Source of the DNA: Haliea sp040221975 | GTDB lineage: Bacteria > Pseudomonadota > Gammaproteobacteria > Pseudomonadales > Halieaceae | Reading direction: 5' to 3' | NCBI GenBank assembly: GCA_040221975.1 | Contig: JAVJWR010000017.1 | Span: 62,001-126,000, forward strand | Length of the DNA stretch: 64,000 nucleotides | Part shown: positions 18,354 through 26,752 of the stretch, one piece after another | How the letters are laid out: the number at the start of each line of letters is the position of its first letter | Position numbering within the stretch: position 1 is the stretch's first letter | The notes under the pieces: generated by a model | The model's input: only the letters and a program-made list of their open reading frames with translations | Databases searched by the model: none | What the model was told of the DNA's origin: nothing | Program-made: the position numbers and the translations under genes

Positions 18354-20105
18354 CTAGGGCGCCTCGTCTGCCGCACTGAACACGGTCTTGCCATCCACAA
18401 TCGTGGTCAATACCCGGGCAGTGTGGATGGCATAGGGGTCCATTTCGAACAGGTTGTCGCTGAGCACCACCAGATCCGCCTGCTTGCCCACCTGCAGGGA
18501 CCCGATCTGGTCCTCCAGTCCCAGCTGCCAGGCGGCATCCAGGGTATAGCCGCGAATCGCCTGCTCCAGGGTAATGACCTCGCTGGCCAATGGCTGCGGC
18601 ACGAAGTCCGGGTCCCCGGCTGGCCGTCGGGTCATGCCCATTTCGATATTGAACAGCGGATTGAGGCCGTCCAGGCCAATCCAGCTGGCAGGGTAATCAC
18701 TGCCGAGGGTAATGCGGGCGCCGCCAGCGGCGATGGAGCGCAGCGGATAGTGCTGCTGCAGGCGCTCTTCACCCAGAAATTCCAGGGCGATATCGTCGTA
18801 GACGAACCAGGTCGGTGTTGACTGGGCGACGACATCCAGCGCACCGAAACGCGGGATATCCGCAGGATTGACGATCTGCACGTGGCAGAGGGTAAAACGG
18901 GAGCGGGATTGCGGATGCGCGTCGCGCGCAGCCTCCACCCCATCCAGGGCCAGACGTACGGCGCCGTCTCCCAGTGCGTGGAGATGGACATCAATATTCT
19001 CGCCGGCCGCGCGCACGATGGCAGCCTTGGCGTCAGCAGCCGGCACCAGCGGCTGCGCAAGATGCCCCTCCGGTTTCCGGTAGGGTTCCAGCATGAAAGC
19101 GGTTTGGGCCTCAACCGTGCCATCCAGGGAGATCTTCAGGGTGCGCACATCGAAGAATTCAGAGTGAAAGCGCTGCTGCAAGCGCGCGAGGTCTGTCGGC
19201 GCGGCGGCAAGCTTCTCTGCGGTGTTGACATAGAGCGACCCCACCACCCGCAGCGGCAACCGATCCTCCGCCACCAGGCGATCGAACAGGGCCAGGGTTT
19301 CCTCACCGCTGCCGATCATACCGGCTTCAAAGGCGCCGGTAATCCCCATCGACGACAGGGTGCCCAGAAACTGGTCGGCACCCGCTTCAAGGCTGGCCTC
19401 GGTGATGACACCCAGCTTTTCACTGACCCAGGCAAAGGCAGCACCTTCGATCAGCCAGCCGGTCGGTGTGCCGTCGGGGTAGCGCTTGTAGTAGTGTACG
19501 CCGGGCACCGGGTCCGGGCTATCGGCGGTAAGTCCCACCAATTCCATGGCCTTGCTGTTGATCCAGGCCGAGTGGAAACCCTCGTCAAAAATTATTGCCG
19601 GCCGGTCTGGCACCGCCCGGTCCAGCTCTGCCGCGGTAGGCCCCTGGTCACCGAAAGCCGCCCCCAGAAAGCCATTGCCGATTACCGGGTTCTGCTCCGG
19701 GTACGCCGCTACGTGCTCGGCAATCGCGGCAAACAGTTCCTCCGGGTTCATGCCCGGGCCGAGGGAGGCGGCAAAGACGTAAGGGATGGTTTCGCCGATG
19801 TGCATGTGGGTATCGATAAAGCCTGGCAACACCAGCCTGCCGTCGAGATCGGTCTGGCGTGTGGTCGCGGCGAGATGCGGCCGGGCGCCGGCGTAATCGC
19901 CCACGTAGACGATAGTGTCATCGGCAATGGCGATGGTGTCCGCCCAGGGCTGTTCCGGATTCAGGGTGTAGATGCGGGCGTTGTGCAGCAGCTGGTCCGC
20001 GGGCTGGGCTGACAGAGTCGGCGCCAGCAGCAGGAAAGTGCAGGCCACAATGCAACGTTGCAGACTGTTAAAAAGGAAAGACTGGGGCACGATCGGCTTC
20101 TCCAT
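18354..20105 (-). CDS. Exported amidohydrolase, YtcJ-like
   Basis: 583 residues. A signal peptide is visible: basic/polar start, then CIVACTFLLLAPTLSA with a likely cut near residue 33, so it should act in the periplasm. The mature part is an amidohydrolase-3 metal-dependent hydrolase: LPGFIDTHMHIGE with the HxH pair at 100/102, VHLHALGDGAVRLALDGVE, TLCHVQIVNPADIPR, GSDYPASWIGLDGLNP and the C-terminal KQADLVVLSDN strand. Substrate unknown. The ATG at 20105 is chosen because the signal peptide starts there. It is divergent from an AbgT transporter gene, suggesting uptake of an amide-hydrolysis product. Confidence 0.85.
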   Translation of the reverse strand: MEKPIVPQSFLFNSLQRCIVACTFLLLAPTLSAQPADQLLHNARIYTLNPEQPWADTIAIADDTIVYVGDYAGARPHLAATTRQTDLDGRLVLPGFIDTHMHIGETIPYVFAASLGPGMNPEELFAAIAEHVAAYPEQNPVIGNGFLGAAFGDQGPTAAELDRAVPDRPAIIFDEGFHSAWINSKAMELVGLTADSPDPVPGVHYYKRYPDGTPTGWLIEGAAFAWVSEKLGVITEASLEAGADQFLGTLSSMGITGAFEAGMIGSGEETLALFDRLVAEDRLPLRVVGSLYVNTAEKLAAAPTDLARLQQRFHSEFFDVRTLKISLDGTVEAQTAFMLEPYRKPEGHLAQPLVPAADAKAAIVRAAGENIDVHLHALGDGAVRLALDGVEAARDAHPQSRSRFTLCHVQIVNPADIPRFGALDVVAQSTPTWFVYDDIALEFLGEERLQQHYPLRSIAAGGARITLGSDYPASWIGLDGLNPLFNIEMGMTRRPAGDPDFVPQPLASEVITLEQAIRGYTLDAAWQLGLEDQIGSLQVGKQADLVVLSDNLFEMDPYAIHTARVLTTIVDGKTVFSAADEAP

Positions 20106-20187
20106 TGCATGCGTGCCTGGGCACGGATGCTCACCAATCTCGCAGACCAATCCTGCAGGAGCAATACCCCCAGAGGGTAAGAAAATC

Positions 20188-20283
20188 ATGACAGCGCAGG
20201 ATCCGGCCCGCATCATTTCTCCAAATGCACCGGCTGTGATAGCGTCTCCGTGCCGACAAAAGACAACACAGGGTGATGAATAG
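20188..20283 (+). CDS. Possible 31-residue leader peptide coupled to abgT
   Basis: A short open frame begins at ATG 20188 with GAGGG about 10 nt before it, and its TAG (20281-20283) shares the G with the GTG start of the transporter gene. The TAGTG overlap would couple translation. The peptide has no recognised features. It may be chance; conservation of the frame in relatives would decide. Confidence 0.3.
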   Translation: MTAQDPARIISPNAPAVIASPCRQKTTQGDE

Positions 20284-21890
20284 TGGCGGACAAACCTTCC
20301 CCCAAGCATGACCCAACACCGCGACAAGGCTGGTTTACCCGCTTCCTCAACACGGTCGAATGGCTGGGCAATCTGCTGCCGCATCCGGTGACCCTGTTTG
20401 CCTGTTTCGCCGTCGGTATTGTCCTGCTTAGCGGGGTGGCAGCCTGGTTCGGACTGAGCGCGATCGATCCCCGGCCGGAAGGCATTTCAGGCCGTTCTGC
20501 AGACGGTATCATCCGGGTGGTGAGCCTCGTCAGCGTTGACGGAATCCAGCGCATTGTCTCCAACCTGGTCACCAACTTCACCGGCTTTCCACCGCTTGGC
20601 GTTGTGCTGGTGGCCTTGCTGGGCGTCAGCATCGCCGAGCATTCGGGGCTGATCGGCGCGGCAATGCGCGGCCTGGTGCTCGGTGCCGCTCCGCGCATGG
20701 TAACGCTGACCGTGGTATTCACCGGGATCATTTCCAACACCGCCTCGGAGCTGGGCTACGTGGTGTTGATTCCCCTGGCGGCAGCGATTTTCCACTCCCT
20801 GGGTCGCCATCCCCTGGCCGGTCTGGCGGCGGCCTTCGCCGGTGTTTCCGGTGGCTACAGTGCCAACCTGTTCATCGGCACCGTGGACCCCCTGCTGGCG
20901 GGCTTCACCGAGGCGGCCGCGCGCCTGCTCGACCCGACCTATACGGTCGGCCCCGAGGCCAATTGGTTTTTCATGATCGGCAGTACCTTCCTGATCACGA
21001 TTCTGGGCGCTGTCGTCACCGAGAAGATCGTGGAACCGAAGCTCGGCGCCTATGACAACAGCGCTGCCAACATTGATCTGGATGCTCAGGAATTACAGCC
21101 TCTCACCACATTGGAGCGACACGCCCTCAAGGGCGCCGGGCTGACTTTCCTCGCTTTGCTGACACTGATCGCCATCACGGTGGTCCCTGAATGGGGCGTG
21201 CTGCGCCATCCGGTCACCGGAGCGGTGGCCGGTTCTCCGTTCCTCAAGGGGGTGGTGGTGTATATCTTCGTCACCTTTGCCATTCCGGGGCTGGTCTACG
21301 GTCGCCTTGCAGGAACCATGCGCAACGATCGCGATACCATCGACGCCATGGCCCAAGGCATGAGCTCAATGGGTCTGTACATCGTGCTGGTGTTTTTCGC
21401 CGCCCAGTTCGTCGCCTTCTTCGGCTGGAGCAACCTCGGCGCCATTTTCGCCGTCAAGGGAGCCACCTTCCTGCAGGAGCTGGGCCTGACCGGACCACTG
21501 CTGTTCCTGTTCTTCATCGCCATGTGCGGCTTCGTCAACCTGATGCTGGGTTCCGCATCGGCACAGTGGGCAATCACCGCGCCCATCTTCGTGCCCATGC
21601 TGATGATCATCGGTTACTCGCCGGAAGTGATACAGGCCGCCTACCGCATCGGCGATTCCGTGACCAATATCATCACCCCGATGATGAGCTACTTCGGACT
21701 GATCCTCGCGGTCGCCTGCCGCTACCAGAAGCAGCTGGGCATAGGCACCCTGATCGCGATCATGCTGCCCTACTCGATGGTGTTCTTCGTCGGCTGGAGC
21801 CTGCTGTTTTTCCTCTGGGTGTTTGTACTCGGCCTGCCGGTGGGGCCTGGCAGTCCCACTTTCTACAGCTTCGAAGGCAGCATCGGCTGA
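20283..21890 (+). CDS. AbgT-family transporter
   Basis: 535 residues with about 11-13 membrane segments. NTVEWLGNLLPHPVTLF at the N-terminus, SNTASELGYVVLIPLAAAIF, and VNLMLGSASAQWAITAPIFVPMLM are typical of the AbgT family. Members take up p-aminobenzoyl-glutamate in E. coli or export sulfonamides in others, driven by an ion gradient. The reading frame has no early ATG, so GTG at 20283 is taken as start, behind AGGGTG. The divergent periplasmic amidohydrolase could supply its substrate. No abgAB-type hydrolase genes are in the window. Confidence 0.9.
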   Translation: MADKPSPKHDPTPRQGWFTRFLNTVEWLGNLLPHPVTLFACFAVGIVLLSGVAAWFGLSAIDPRPEGISGRSADGIIRVVSLVSVDGIQRIVSNLVTNFTGFPPLGVVLVALLGVSIAEHSGLIGAAMRGLVLGAAPRMVTLTVVFTGIISNTASELGYVVLIPLAAAIFHSLGRHPLAGLAAAFAGVSGGYSANLFIGTVDPLLAGFTEAAARLLDPTYTVGPEANWFFMIGSTFLITILGAVVTEKIVEPKLGAYDNSAANIDLDAQELQPLTTLERHALKGAGLTFLALLTLIAITVVPEWGVLRHPVTGAVAGSPFLKGVVVYIFVTFAIPGLVYGRLAGTMRNDRDTIDAMAQGMSSMGLYIVLVFFAAQFVAFFGWSNLGAIFAVKGATFLQELGLTGPLLFLFFIAMCGFVNLMLGSASAQWAITAPIFVPMLMIIGYSPEVIQAAYRIGDSVTNIITPMMSYFGLILAVACRYQKQLGIGTLIAIMLPYSMVFFVGWSLLFFLWVFVLGLPVGPGSPTFYSFEGSIG

Positions 21891-21934
21891 GCCTGGCAGC
21901 GTCCCCGTTGCGGTAAAAATCCCAACAGCCGCAG

Positions 21935-21962
21935 TTGAATTGTCATTTTCAGCCGCTATGAT
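21935..21962 (+). promoter_or_regulatory. Strong sigma70-like promoter
   Basis: TTGAAT (21935-21940), 16-nt spacer, TATGAT (21957-21962). This is among the best -35/-10 matches in the window. It would start RNA near 21969, giving a 144-nt leader before the small gene at 22113. Confidence 0.65.
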
Positions 21963-21991
21963 GCTTTCCGCTGGCTGGCACGGAGTTTGCT

Positions 21992-22049
21992 GCAAACAGT
22001 GATGCAGGGGACGCAAAGCCGGTACCGACCGGCACCGCGCCCCCTAAAC
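21992..22049 (+). promoter_or_regulatory. Leader element with c-di-GMP-I (GEMM)-like core words
   Basis: The leader has GCAAAC (21992-21997), GGGGACGCAAAGCC (22007-22020) and CTAAAC (22044-22049) in the order seen in GEMM-I riboswitches, whose core carries GCAAACC, GGGACGCAAAGCC and a CUAAACC tetraloop receptor. Against it, the hairpin between the first two words does not pair as expected, the GGC/GCC closing stem is absent, and GTTTG/CAAAC makes a competing hairpin. The region between (GCCGG/CCGGC) also pairs. Treat as a degenerate or coincidental match until tested. Confidence 0.25.
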
Positions 22050-22085
22050 GCACTGTGGCGGTGCAGGCCTGCACCGCCACAGTGC
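22050..22085. repeat. Perfect 36-bp palindrome
   Basis: The half GCACTGTGGCGGTGCAGG is followed at once by its exact reverse complement, with no loop. It lies 27 bp before the ATG of the small gene and just before its GAGGGAGA ribosome site. As DNA it could be an operator for a dimeric protein or form a cruciform; as RNA it would be a very stable stem close to the ribosome site. There is no T-run, so it is not a standard terminator. Confidence 0.9.
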
Positions 22086-22112
22086 CACACTACTCCGAGG
22101 GAGAGCCCCACC

Positions 22113-22382
22113 ATGCCACAGCCAGATATCGAGCAGGAACCATTGCAGCGCGCCGTCGCCGACCTGGTGGTGGCGGAGATGTTGCTCCTGCACGCGACCG
22201 TGGAAAGCATGTCCGTCATCGGCACCGGGGTACGGCAGCTGGGCCGGCACCTGATGGCAGCCCCCTCGGACCCGGATCAGCCGGTCGGCTCCATTGCCGC
22301 GCTGCTGCAAACCACGGCTGGTCGCGCCCTGGAGCCCTACAGCACCCGCCTCAGCTACCTGCGGCAGATGCGGGACCTGTAA
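22113..22382 (+). CDS. Small orphan protein, 89 residues
   Basis: No family recognised. The sequence is acidic to neutral, mostly helical (LQRAVADLVVAEMLLLHATVESMSVIGTGVRQLG), with no signal peptide or clear membrane segment and no Cys. GAGGGAGA lies about 8 nt before the ATG. It is a one-gene unit with its own promoter, a 144-nt structured leader and a 36-bp palindrome, and its stop abuts the stop of the converging DUF1244 gene. Strong leader architecture for so small a gene suggests a regulated role. Confidence 0.65.
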   Translation: MPQPDIEQEPLQRAVADLVVAEMLLLHATVESMSVIGTGVRQLGRHLMAAPSDPDQPVGSIAALLQTTAGRALEPYSTRLSYLRQMRDL

Positions 22383-22670
22383 TCAGTCTACCTGCCGCGC
22401 CCTGAATGCTGCCAGCTGCTCCTCGCTGGCAGGTTGCTGGAACTTCTCTTTCCACTCGCTGTAAGGCATGCCGTAGATTCGCTCCCTGGCCTGCGCTTCC
22501 TCGACCACCTCTCCCGCCTCGGCTGCGGCCTCGGCATACCATTTTGCCAGGCAGTTGCGGCAGAACCCCGCGAGGTTCATCAGCTCGATGTTCTGCACAT
22601 CCTTGCGGCTGTCGAGATGGGCGAGCAGGCGCCGGAATACGGCGGCTTCAATCGTGTCGGTTTTACTCAT
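22383..22670 (-). CDS. DUF1244 family protein
   Basis: 95 residues. The core AAVFRRLLAHLDSRKDVQNIELMNLAGFCRNCLAKWY and the following IYGMPYSEWKEKFQ are diagnostic of DUF1244, a small, mostly helical proteobacterial family of unknown function. The two Cys of GFCRNC are family features. It ends directly against the stop of the converging small orphan gene. Confidence 0.9.
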   Translation of the reverse strand: MSKTDTIEAAVFRRLLAHLDSRKDVQNIELMNLAGFCRNCLAKWYAEAAAEAGEVVEEAQARERIYGMPYSEWKEKFQQPASEEQLAAFRARQVD

Positions 22671-22696
22671 GTGTTGCGCTCCGTAACAGGGAATCA

Positions 22697-22737
22697 GTCG
22701 CCCCGATGGACGACAATCAGTCGCCCATCGGGGCGAC
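22697..22737 (-). terminator. Stem-loop at the end of the LuxR-type gene
   Basis: Arms GTCGCCCCGATGG (22697-22709) and CCATCGGGGCGAC (22725-22737) are exact complements, 13 bp, with a 15-nt loop. The right arm lies in the last codons of the regulator gene. No T-run follows; termination or processing are possible. Confidence 0.5.
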
Positions 22738-23847
22738 GCTGCCGAGTATCAACTGTACCAGACGGGTCTGGCGGGTGACGCCGGTCTTGGCAAACACGGC
22801 ACTGAGATGGGACTTGCCGGTGTTGCGAGAAATCTGTAGCTGCGCGCAGGCCTCATCCAGGCTAGCGCCCCCTGCCAGCAACAGGCTCAGGTTGGCTTCC
22901 GCCCGGGTCAGGCTGAACAGCGTCATCAGGATGTCCGCCGGGGCCTCCCGGGGATGCAGAGGGTCCGAGACAAAGATCGCCACCGATGGATTGCGGCTGC
23001 CGTCAGGAGCCGCCACCAGCGGCAGCGGACGCAGCAACATGCCGGCGCCAGCGGCATTGCCGGAGCCCAGTCGCAACGCCTTCACCAGCCCGGGCTCACC
23101 GCGCAGATGGGCCTGCATCACATCATCCAGGCAGGCGCGAAACGCGCGCTGGTCACTCTGGTCCAGCAGCCGCAACTGGCCGTCCGCCGCCGTCAACCAG
23201 CGCCCCTCCTGCAGCAACCTGTCCGCGGCATGATTGCTGTGGCGGATACGCGCGCGCTGGTCGAGGATAAACGCAGCCAGGGCCATGCGATCCACCGCCG
23301 CTGCAAACAGGGAACGCTCGCTCTCCACCCGGGCGATGCGCGCCTGCAGGCGGATGGTCTGCTGGATGTGGGGCAACAGACGCAGGCACAGCGCCCGCTC
23401 TGCCGGGGAAAAGTTGTCGCGCCCGATGACCCGGGCGAAGCGCAGGCGCGCGCTGTTGCCCAGCGCATCACCGAGGTCCGCCCCCATCAGATGCCGGATC
23501 CCGGTGGTTTCCACGTACTGTCGATAGTAGTCGGAATTGTAATAGTCATCCGCTGCCATGAACTCATCGACCGTAAATACCTGTCCCGGCGGCAGGTTGA
23601 CAAATGGATCCAGCGCGAAATAGCTCTCGTTGTAAGCGGAGTAGACCGCCGGTGACAGCACCACCGAATTGATCACCAGGCCGGCATCGCCCTCCCTGGG
23701 TGCGCGCAGGATCAGGGTGACGAAATCCGCAGACAAGGCCTCACCCAGCAAACACAGGAACTCCTCCCAGGGCGGCTCCGCCACGGGCCCCCGGGACAGC
23801 GCCAGCAACAGTTCGTTCATGGGTTCAGAAATCTGGTAGTCGCGCAT
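22717..23847 (-). CDS. LuxR-type DNA-binding regulator
   Basis: About 376 residues. The C-terminus carries a LuxR/FixJ helix-turn-helix: FSLTRAEANLSLLLAGGASLDEACAQLQISRNTGKSHLSAVFAKTG. The N-terminal 170 residues look like a PAS/GAF-like sensor, and a second sensor-like stretch with ILDQRARIRHSNHAADRLL precedes the HTH. No response-regulator Asp domain is evident. The start is uncertain: 23847 and 23820 are both in frame and neither has a good ribosome site. It lies 79 nt downstream of the luciferase-like gene on the same strand and may control the accessory island. Confidence 0.8.
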   Translation of the reverse strand: MRDYQISEPMNELLLALSRGPVAEPPWEEFLCLLGEALSADFVTLILRAPREGDAGLVINSVVLSPAVYSAYNESYFALDPFVNLPPGQVFTVDEFMAADDYYNSDYYRQYVETTGIRHLMGADLGDALGNSARLRFARVIGRDNFSPAERALCLRLLPHIQQTIRLQARIARVESERSLFAAAVDRMALAAFILDQRARIRHSNHAADRLLQEGRWLTAADGQLRLLDQSDQRAFRACLDDVMQAHLRGEPGLVKALRLGSGNAAGAGMLLRPLPLVAAPDGSRNPSVAIFVSDPLHPREAPADILMTLFSLTRAEANLSLLLAGGASLDEACAQLQISRNTGKSHLSAVFAKTGVTRQTRLVQLILGSVAPMGD

Positions 23848-23926
23848 GGGGGACCCGACGTTAAAGCCGCGATTGTCCTGCGTCCATTGATGGCGGTCAA
23901 ACGGCTCCGCTGAAGGGCGGAGTTGA

Positions 23927-24949
23927 TCAGCCACGCAGGCGGGCAATGGCGGCCGCGGCCAGGGCATCGTCCGCGGGATCCTCGGGCATGGGAAAGGTAA
24001 TGCTGTGAGCCAGGCCGGCGTAGTGCTCGCACAACACATCGGCAATCCCGGCGTAGCTACCGCGGGGCACGAACTGCTCGAGCATCTCGTCGCTGACGAT
24101 GTCCTCAAGATCCTGCCAGCGGCCTTCGCGGGTCAGGTCCAGCAGTTGCTGGCCCTTGTCCTGCCAGCCGAACAACTCCAGGCTGGGCCAGTAGGCGGGC
24201 GTGGAATACAGAAACCCGAGCAGGCGTCGCTGCTTTTCCCAGGCGCCGGCCACCGTCTGTGCATCCCGCCCGGTGGCGATCAAGGGCCCCAACACCAGGC
24301 GAAAGTCAGCGGCGTTGCGTTGCGCCTGCTCGAAACCGCCCTGCAACCGCGGCAGGCACACCTCGCGGATGTAGGCGGGCGGCGTGTTGGTCGGATGGGT
24401 GATCATGCCGTCCGCCACCCGCCCCACCATGCGGGTCATGACGGGCCCCACGGCGCCGCAGAGTACCGGAATGTGCGGGTGCGCAATCGGGCCGGGATTG
24501 AAAAAGGGCTGCAGACGGGTGAAGCGGTAGTGCTCGCCCTCGAAGCACAGGCGCTCACCGGTCTGGAAACTGTGGAAGATGGCTTGCAGGGACTGCACGT
24601 ACTCGCGCAGCTGCGGTACCGGCGCCACCCAGCGCGCAGAGTAACGCTCTTCGATGTTTTGCCTTATCTGGGTACCCAGGCCCAGTTCAAAGCGGCCAGC
24701 GGACATCTGCTGCAGGTCCCAGGCGGCGATGGCCACCGTCATCGGGCTGCGAGGAAAGGCCACCAGTACCGCAGTGCCGACCACCAGTGTCTGCGTGGCC
24801 TGCAGGGCCATGGCCGCCAGCAGCAAACCGTCGTGCACCGCATCCGGCACCTGCAGGCCGTCAAAACCCATCGCCTCGGCGCGCGCCGCATGAGCGCCGA
24901 TGGCGCCCGGACCCATGGATTCCGGCGTTGTGGCATACACTTTGAACAT
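23927..24949 (-). CDS. Luciferase-like (LLM) F420- or FMN-dependent oxidoreductase
   Basis: 340 residues with the TIM-barrel pattern of the bacterial luciferase superfamily: ARAEAMGFDGLQVPDAVHDG, TLVVGTAVLVAFPRSPMTVA, SAGRFELGLGTQIRQNIEERY and HPHIPVLCGAVGPVMTRMVGRVADGMI. The TQ..NIEERY pattern recalls F420-using members, but cofactor choice cannot be settled from sequence; no F420 synthesis genes lie in the window. It is divergent from a short-chain dehydrogenase across a 136-bp gap. Confidence 0.85.
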   Translation of the reverse strand: MFKVYATTPESMGPGAIGAHAARAEAMGFDGLQVPDAVHDGLLLAAMALQATQTLVVGTAVLVAFPRSPMTVAIAAWDLQQMSAGRFELGLGTQIRQNIEERYSARWVAPVPQLREYVQSLQAIFHSFQTGERLCFEGEHYRFTRLQPFFNPGPIAHPHIPVLCGAVGPVMTRMVGRVADGMITHPTNTPPAYIREVCLPRLQGGFEQAQRNAADFRLVLGPLIATGRDAQTVAGAWEKQRRLLGFLYSTPAYWPSLELFGWQDKGQQLLDLTREGRWQDLEDIVSDEMLEQFVPRGSYAGIADVLCEHYAGLAHSITFPMPEDPADDALAAAAIARLRG

Positions 24950-25085
24950 GACTTGACCTCACTGAATTCAAACAGCTAACGTTGCTGCCAGCTGCAATCA
25001 CTGCATGCCTGTGAGCAACAGAGCCAATCTGATCCGGCTCCTGCGTCGCCACGGCCTACATCCCGACCTTCACCGGAGCACAGCC

Positions 25086-25913
25086 ATGACCGAGCGCAAA
25101 GTCGCCTTCATCACCGGCGCCAGCCGCGGTATCGGCGCCGTCACCGCCATCGCGCTGGCTCGCGCCGGCTACGACCTGGCTTTGACGGCCCGCACCCTGC
25201 GGGAGGGTGAAGAGCACGAACACGGGAGCTGGGAGTCGAAAGCCAGTGCCCTGCCCGGCAGCCTGGAAGCTACCGCCGCGGCCGCCCGGGAGCACGGCGC
25301 GGATACCCTGCTGTTGCGTTCCGACATCCTCGACACTGCCAGCGTGCTCGCGGCCGCCGACCAGGCCCTGGCGCATTTCGGTCGCGTGGACCTGCTGTTC
25401 AACAATGCCTGCTACCAGGGGCCCGGCAACCTGCAGCGAGTGCTGGATGTCACCCTGGCACAGGCGGAGAACGTCTACCGCGGCAATGTGCTGACACCGT
25501 TGGCGCTGGTGCAAAAACTGCTGCCGGGCATGCTGGCGCGGGGCGAAGGCAGTGTCATCAACATGGTTTCCGGCTCTGCCCTCGCGGACCCGCCCGCGCC
25601 CGCAGACCAGGGCGGCTGGAGCTTTGTCTACCCCTCCTCCAAAGCGGCCTTGATCCGCATGGTACCGAGCCTGCGGGTGGAGCACGCCGGCAGTGGCCTG
25701 CGCTTCTTCAGCGTGGAGCCGGGTTTCGTGCTGACCGAGGTCATGAAAGCCAACGGTTTCGGCGTCGACATTCCCACCCTCTACCAACCAACCGAGCCGG
25801 AAGCCATTGCCGATGTCGTGGTGTGGCTGGCGGAATCAGCTGACGCCCTTGCCTGGCATGACAAGGGCGTGATTCGTGCGCCACAGTTGCATGCCAGACT
25901 GTTCACCCGATAA
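25086..25913 (+). CDS. Short-chain dehydrogenase/reductase
   Basis: 275 residues, classical SDR: TGASRGIG near the N-terminus binds NAD(P), NNACYQG is the NNAG-like motif, and the catalytic Tyr/Lys lie in YPSSKAAL with a Ser (MVSGSA) about 25 residues before. The ATG at 25086 has GGAG upstream; an earlier in-frame start lacks the fold's first strand. Substrate unknown. It is the only + strand gene in an otherwise minus-strand accessory island. Confidence 0.88.
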   Translation: MTERKVAFITGASRGIGAVTAIALARAGYDLALTARTLREGEEHEHGSWESKASALPGSLEATAAAAREHGADTLLLRSDILDTASVLAAADQALAHFGRVDLLFNNACYQGPGNLQRVLDVTLAQAENVYRGNVLTPLALVQKLLPGMLARGEGSVINMVSGSALADPPAPADQGGWSFVYPSSKAALIRMVPSLRVEHAGSGLRFFSVEPGFVLTEVMKANGFGVDIPTLYQPTEPEAIADVVVWLAESADALAWHDKGVIRAPQLHARLFTR

Positions 25914-25964
25914 TCGCCGGAATCCGCTTGCAAGCGTGGCATCGGCGTATTGAAGAGCGCTGGT

Positions 25965-26738
25965 TCAAGGCTTCCAGGGCACGCCATTGATATGTCCACC
26001 GCCATCGACATAGAGAGTATTGCCGGTCATGTAGCGCGAGCCCTCGCTGGCGAGAAACAGAACCACCGGCGCAATATCCTCTTCCGGATCGCCACTGTAG
26101 CCCATGGGAATCATCTTCTGGATCCCGGCCATCATCTCCGGCATTTCCGCCATCCGCGCCTTGAATGCCGGCGTTGCCGCTCCCGGACAGATCGCGTTGC
26201 AGGTGATGCCATCCCTACCCCACTCCACCGCCGCCGTGCGCGTGAGAGTGCGCACCGCTTCCTTGGCACAGTTGTAATCCACCGTGCCGGCGTGGGCATT
26301 GACGCCGTTCAGCGAGCACATGTTGATGATCCTGCCCCAGTGCTGCGCCGCCATGACCGGATACACCGCCTGCATGGCGGCCAGCACCGCGTGAAAGCCT
26401 GCCGTCATCGAGCCGGCGAGCCGCTCATCGCTGACGCCACTGACACTGGTGGCACCGCTGCCGGTGGGATAGGCGTTATTGACCAGTACATCCACGCGAC
26501 CGAATTCGCTCAAGGTTCGCTCGACCATGCCGCGCACACTGGCCAGGTCGCCAACGTCGGTCTCGATAAAGCGCCCCTGGCCGCCAAGGGCGGCCAGCGA
26601 GTCGGCAACTGCCTGGCCGCGCTGCCGATCTATTTCGGCCACCACCACAGTCCAGCCGGCACGGGCAAAACTGCGGGCAACGCCCTCGCCGATGCCGCCA
26701 CCGGCGCCGGTAATGATCACGATCTCAGGGTTGTGCAT
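25965..26738 (-). CDS. Short-chain dehydrogenase/reductase
   Basis: 257 residues. TGAGGGIG cofactor loop, DVLVNNAY, MCSLNGVNAH with the catalytic Ser, YNCAKEAV with Tyr/Lys, NAICPGAATPAF, and the C-terminal GNTLYVDGGGH common in FabG-like SDRs. It lies 14 nt downstream of the MFS transporter gene and, with the SDR gene before that, forms a three-gene unit. Probably oxidises a hydroxyl on a substrate moved by the transporter. Confidence 0.9.
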   Translation of the reverse strand: MHNPEIVIITGAGGGIGEGVARSFARAGWTVVVAEIDRQRGQAVADSLAALGGQGRFIETDVGDLASVRGMVERTLSEFGRVDVLVNNAYPTGSGATSVSGVSDERLAGSMTAGFHAVLAAMQAVYPVMAAQHWGRIINMCSLNGVNAHAGTVDYNCAKEAVRTLTRTAAVEWGRDGITCNAICPGAATPAFKARMAEMPEMMAGIQKMIPMGYSGDPEEDIAPVVLFLASEGSRYMTGNTLYVDGGGHINGVPWKP

Positions 26739-26752
26739 GATTCAGCTCCTGC

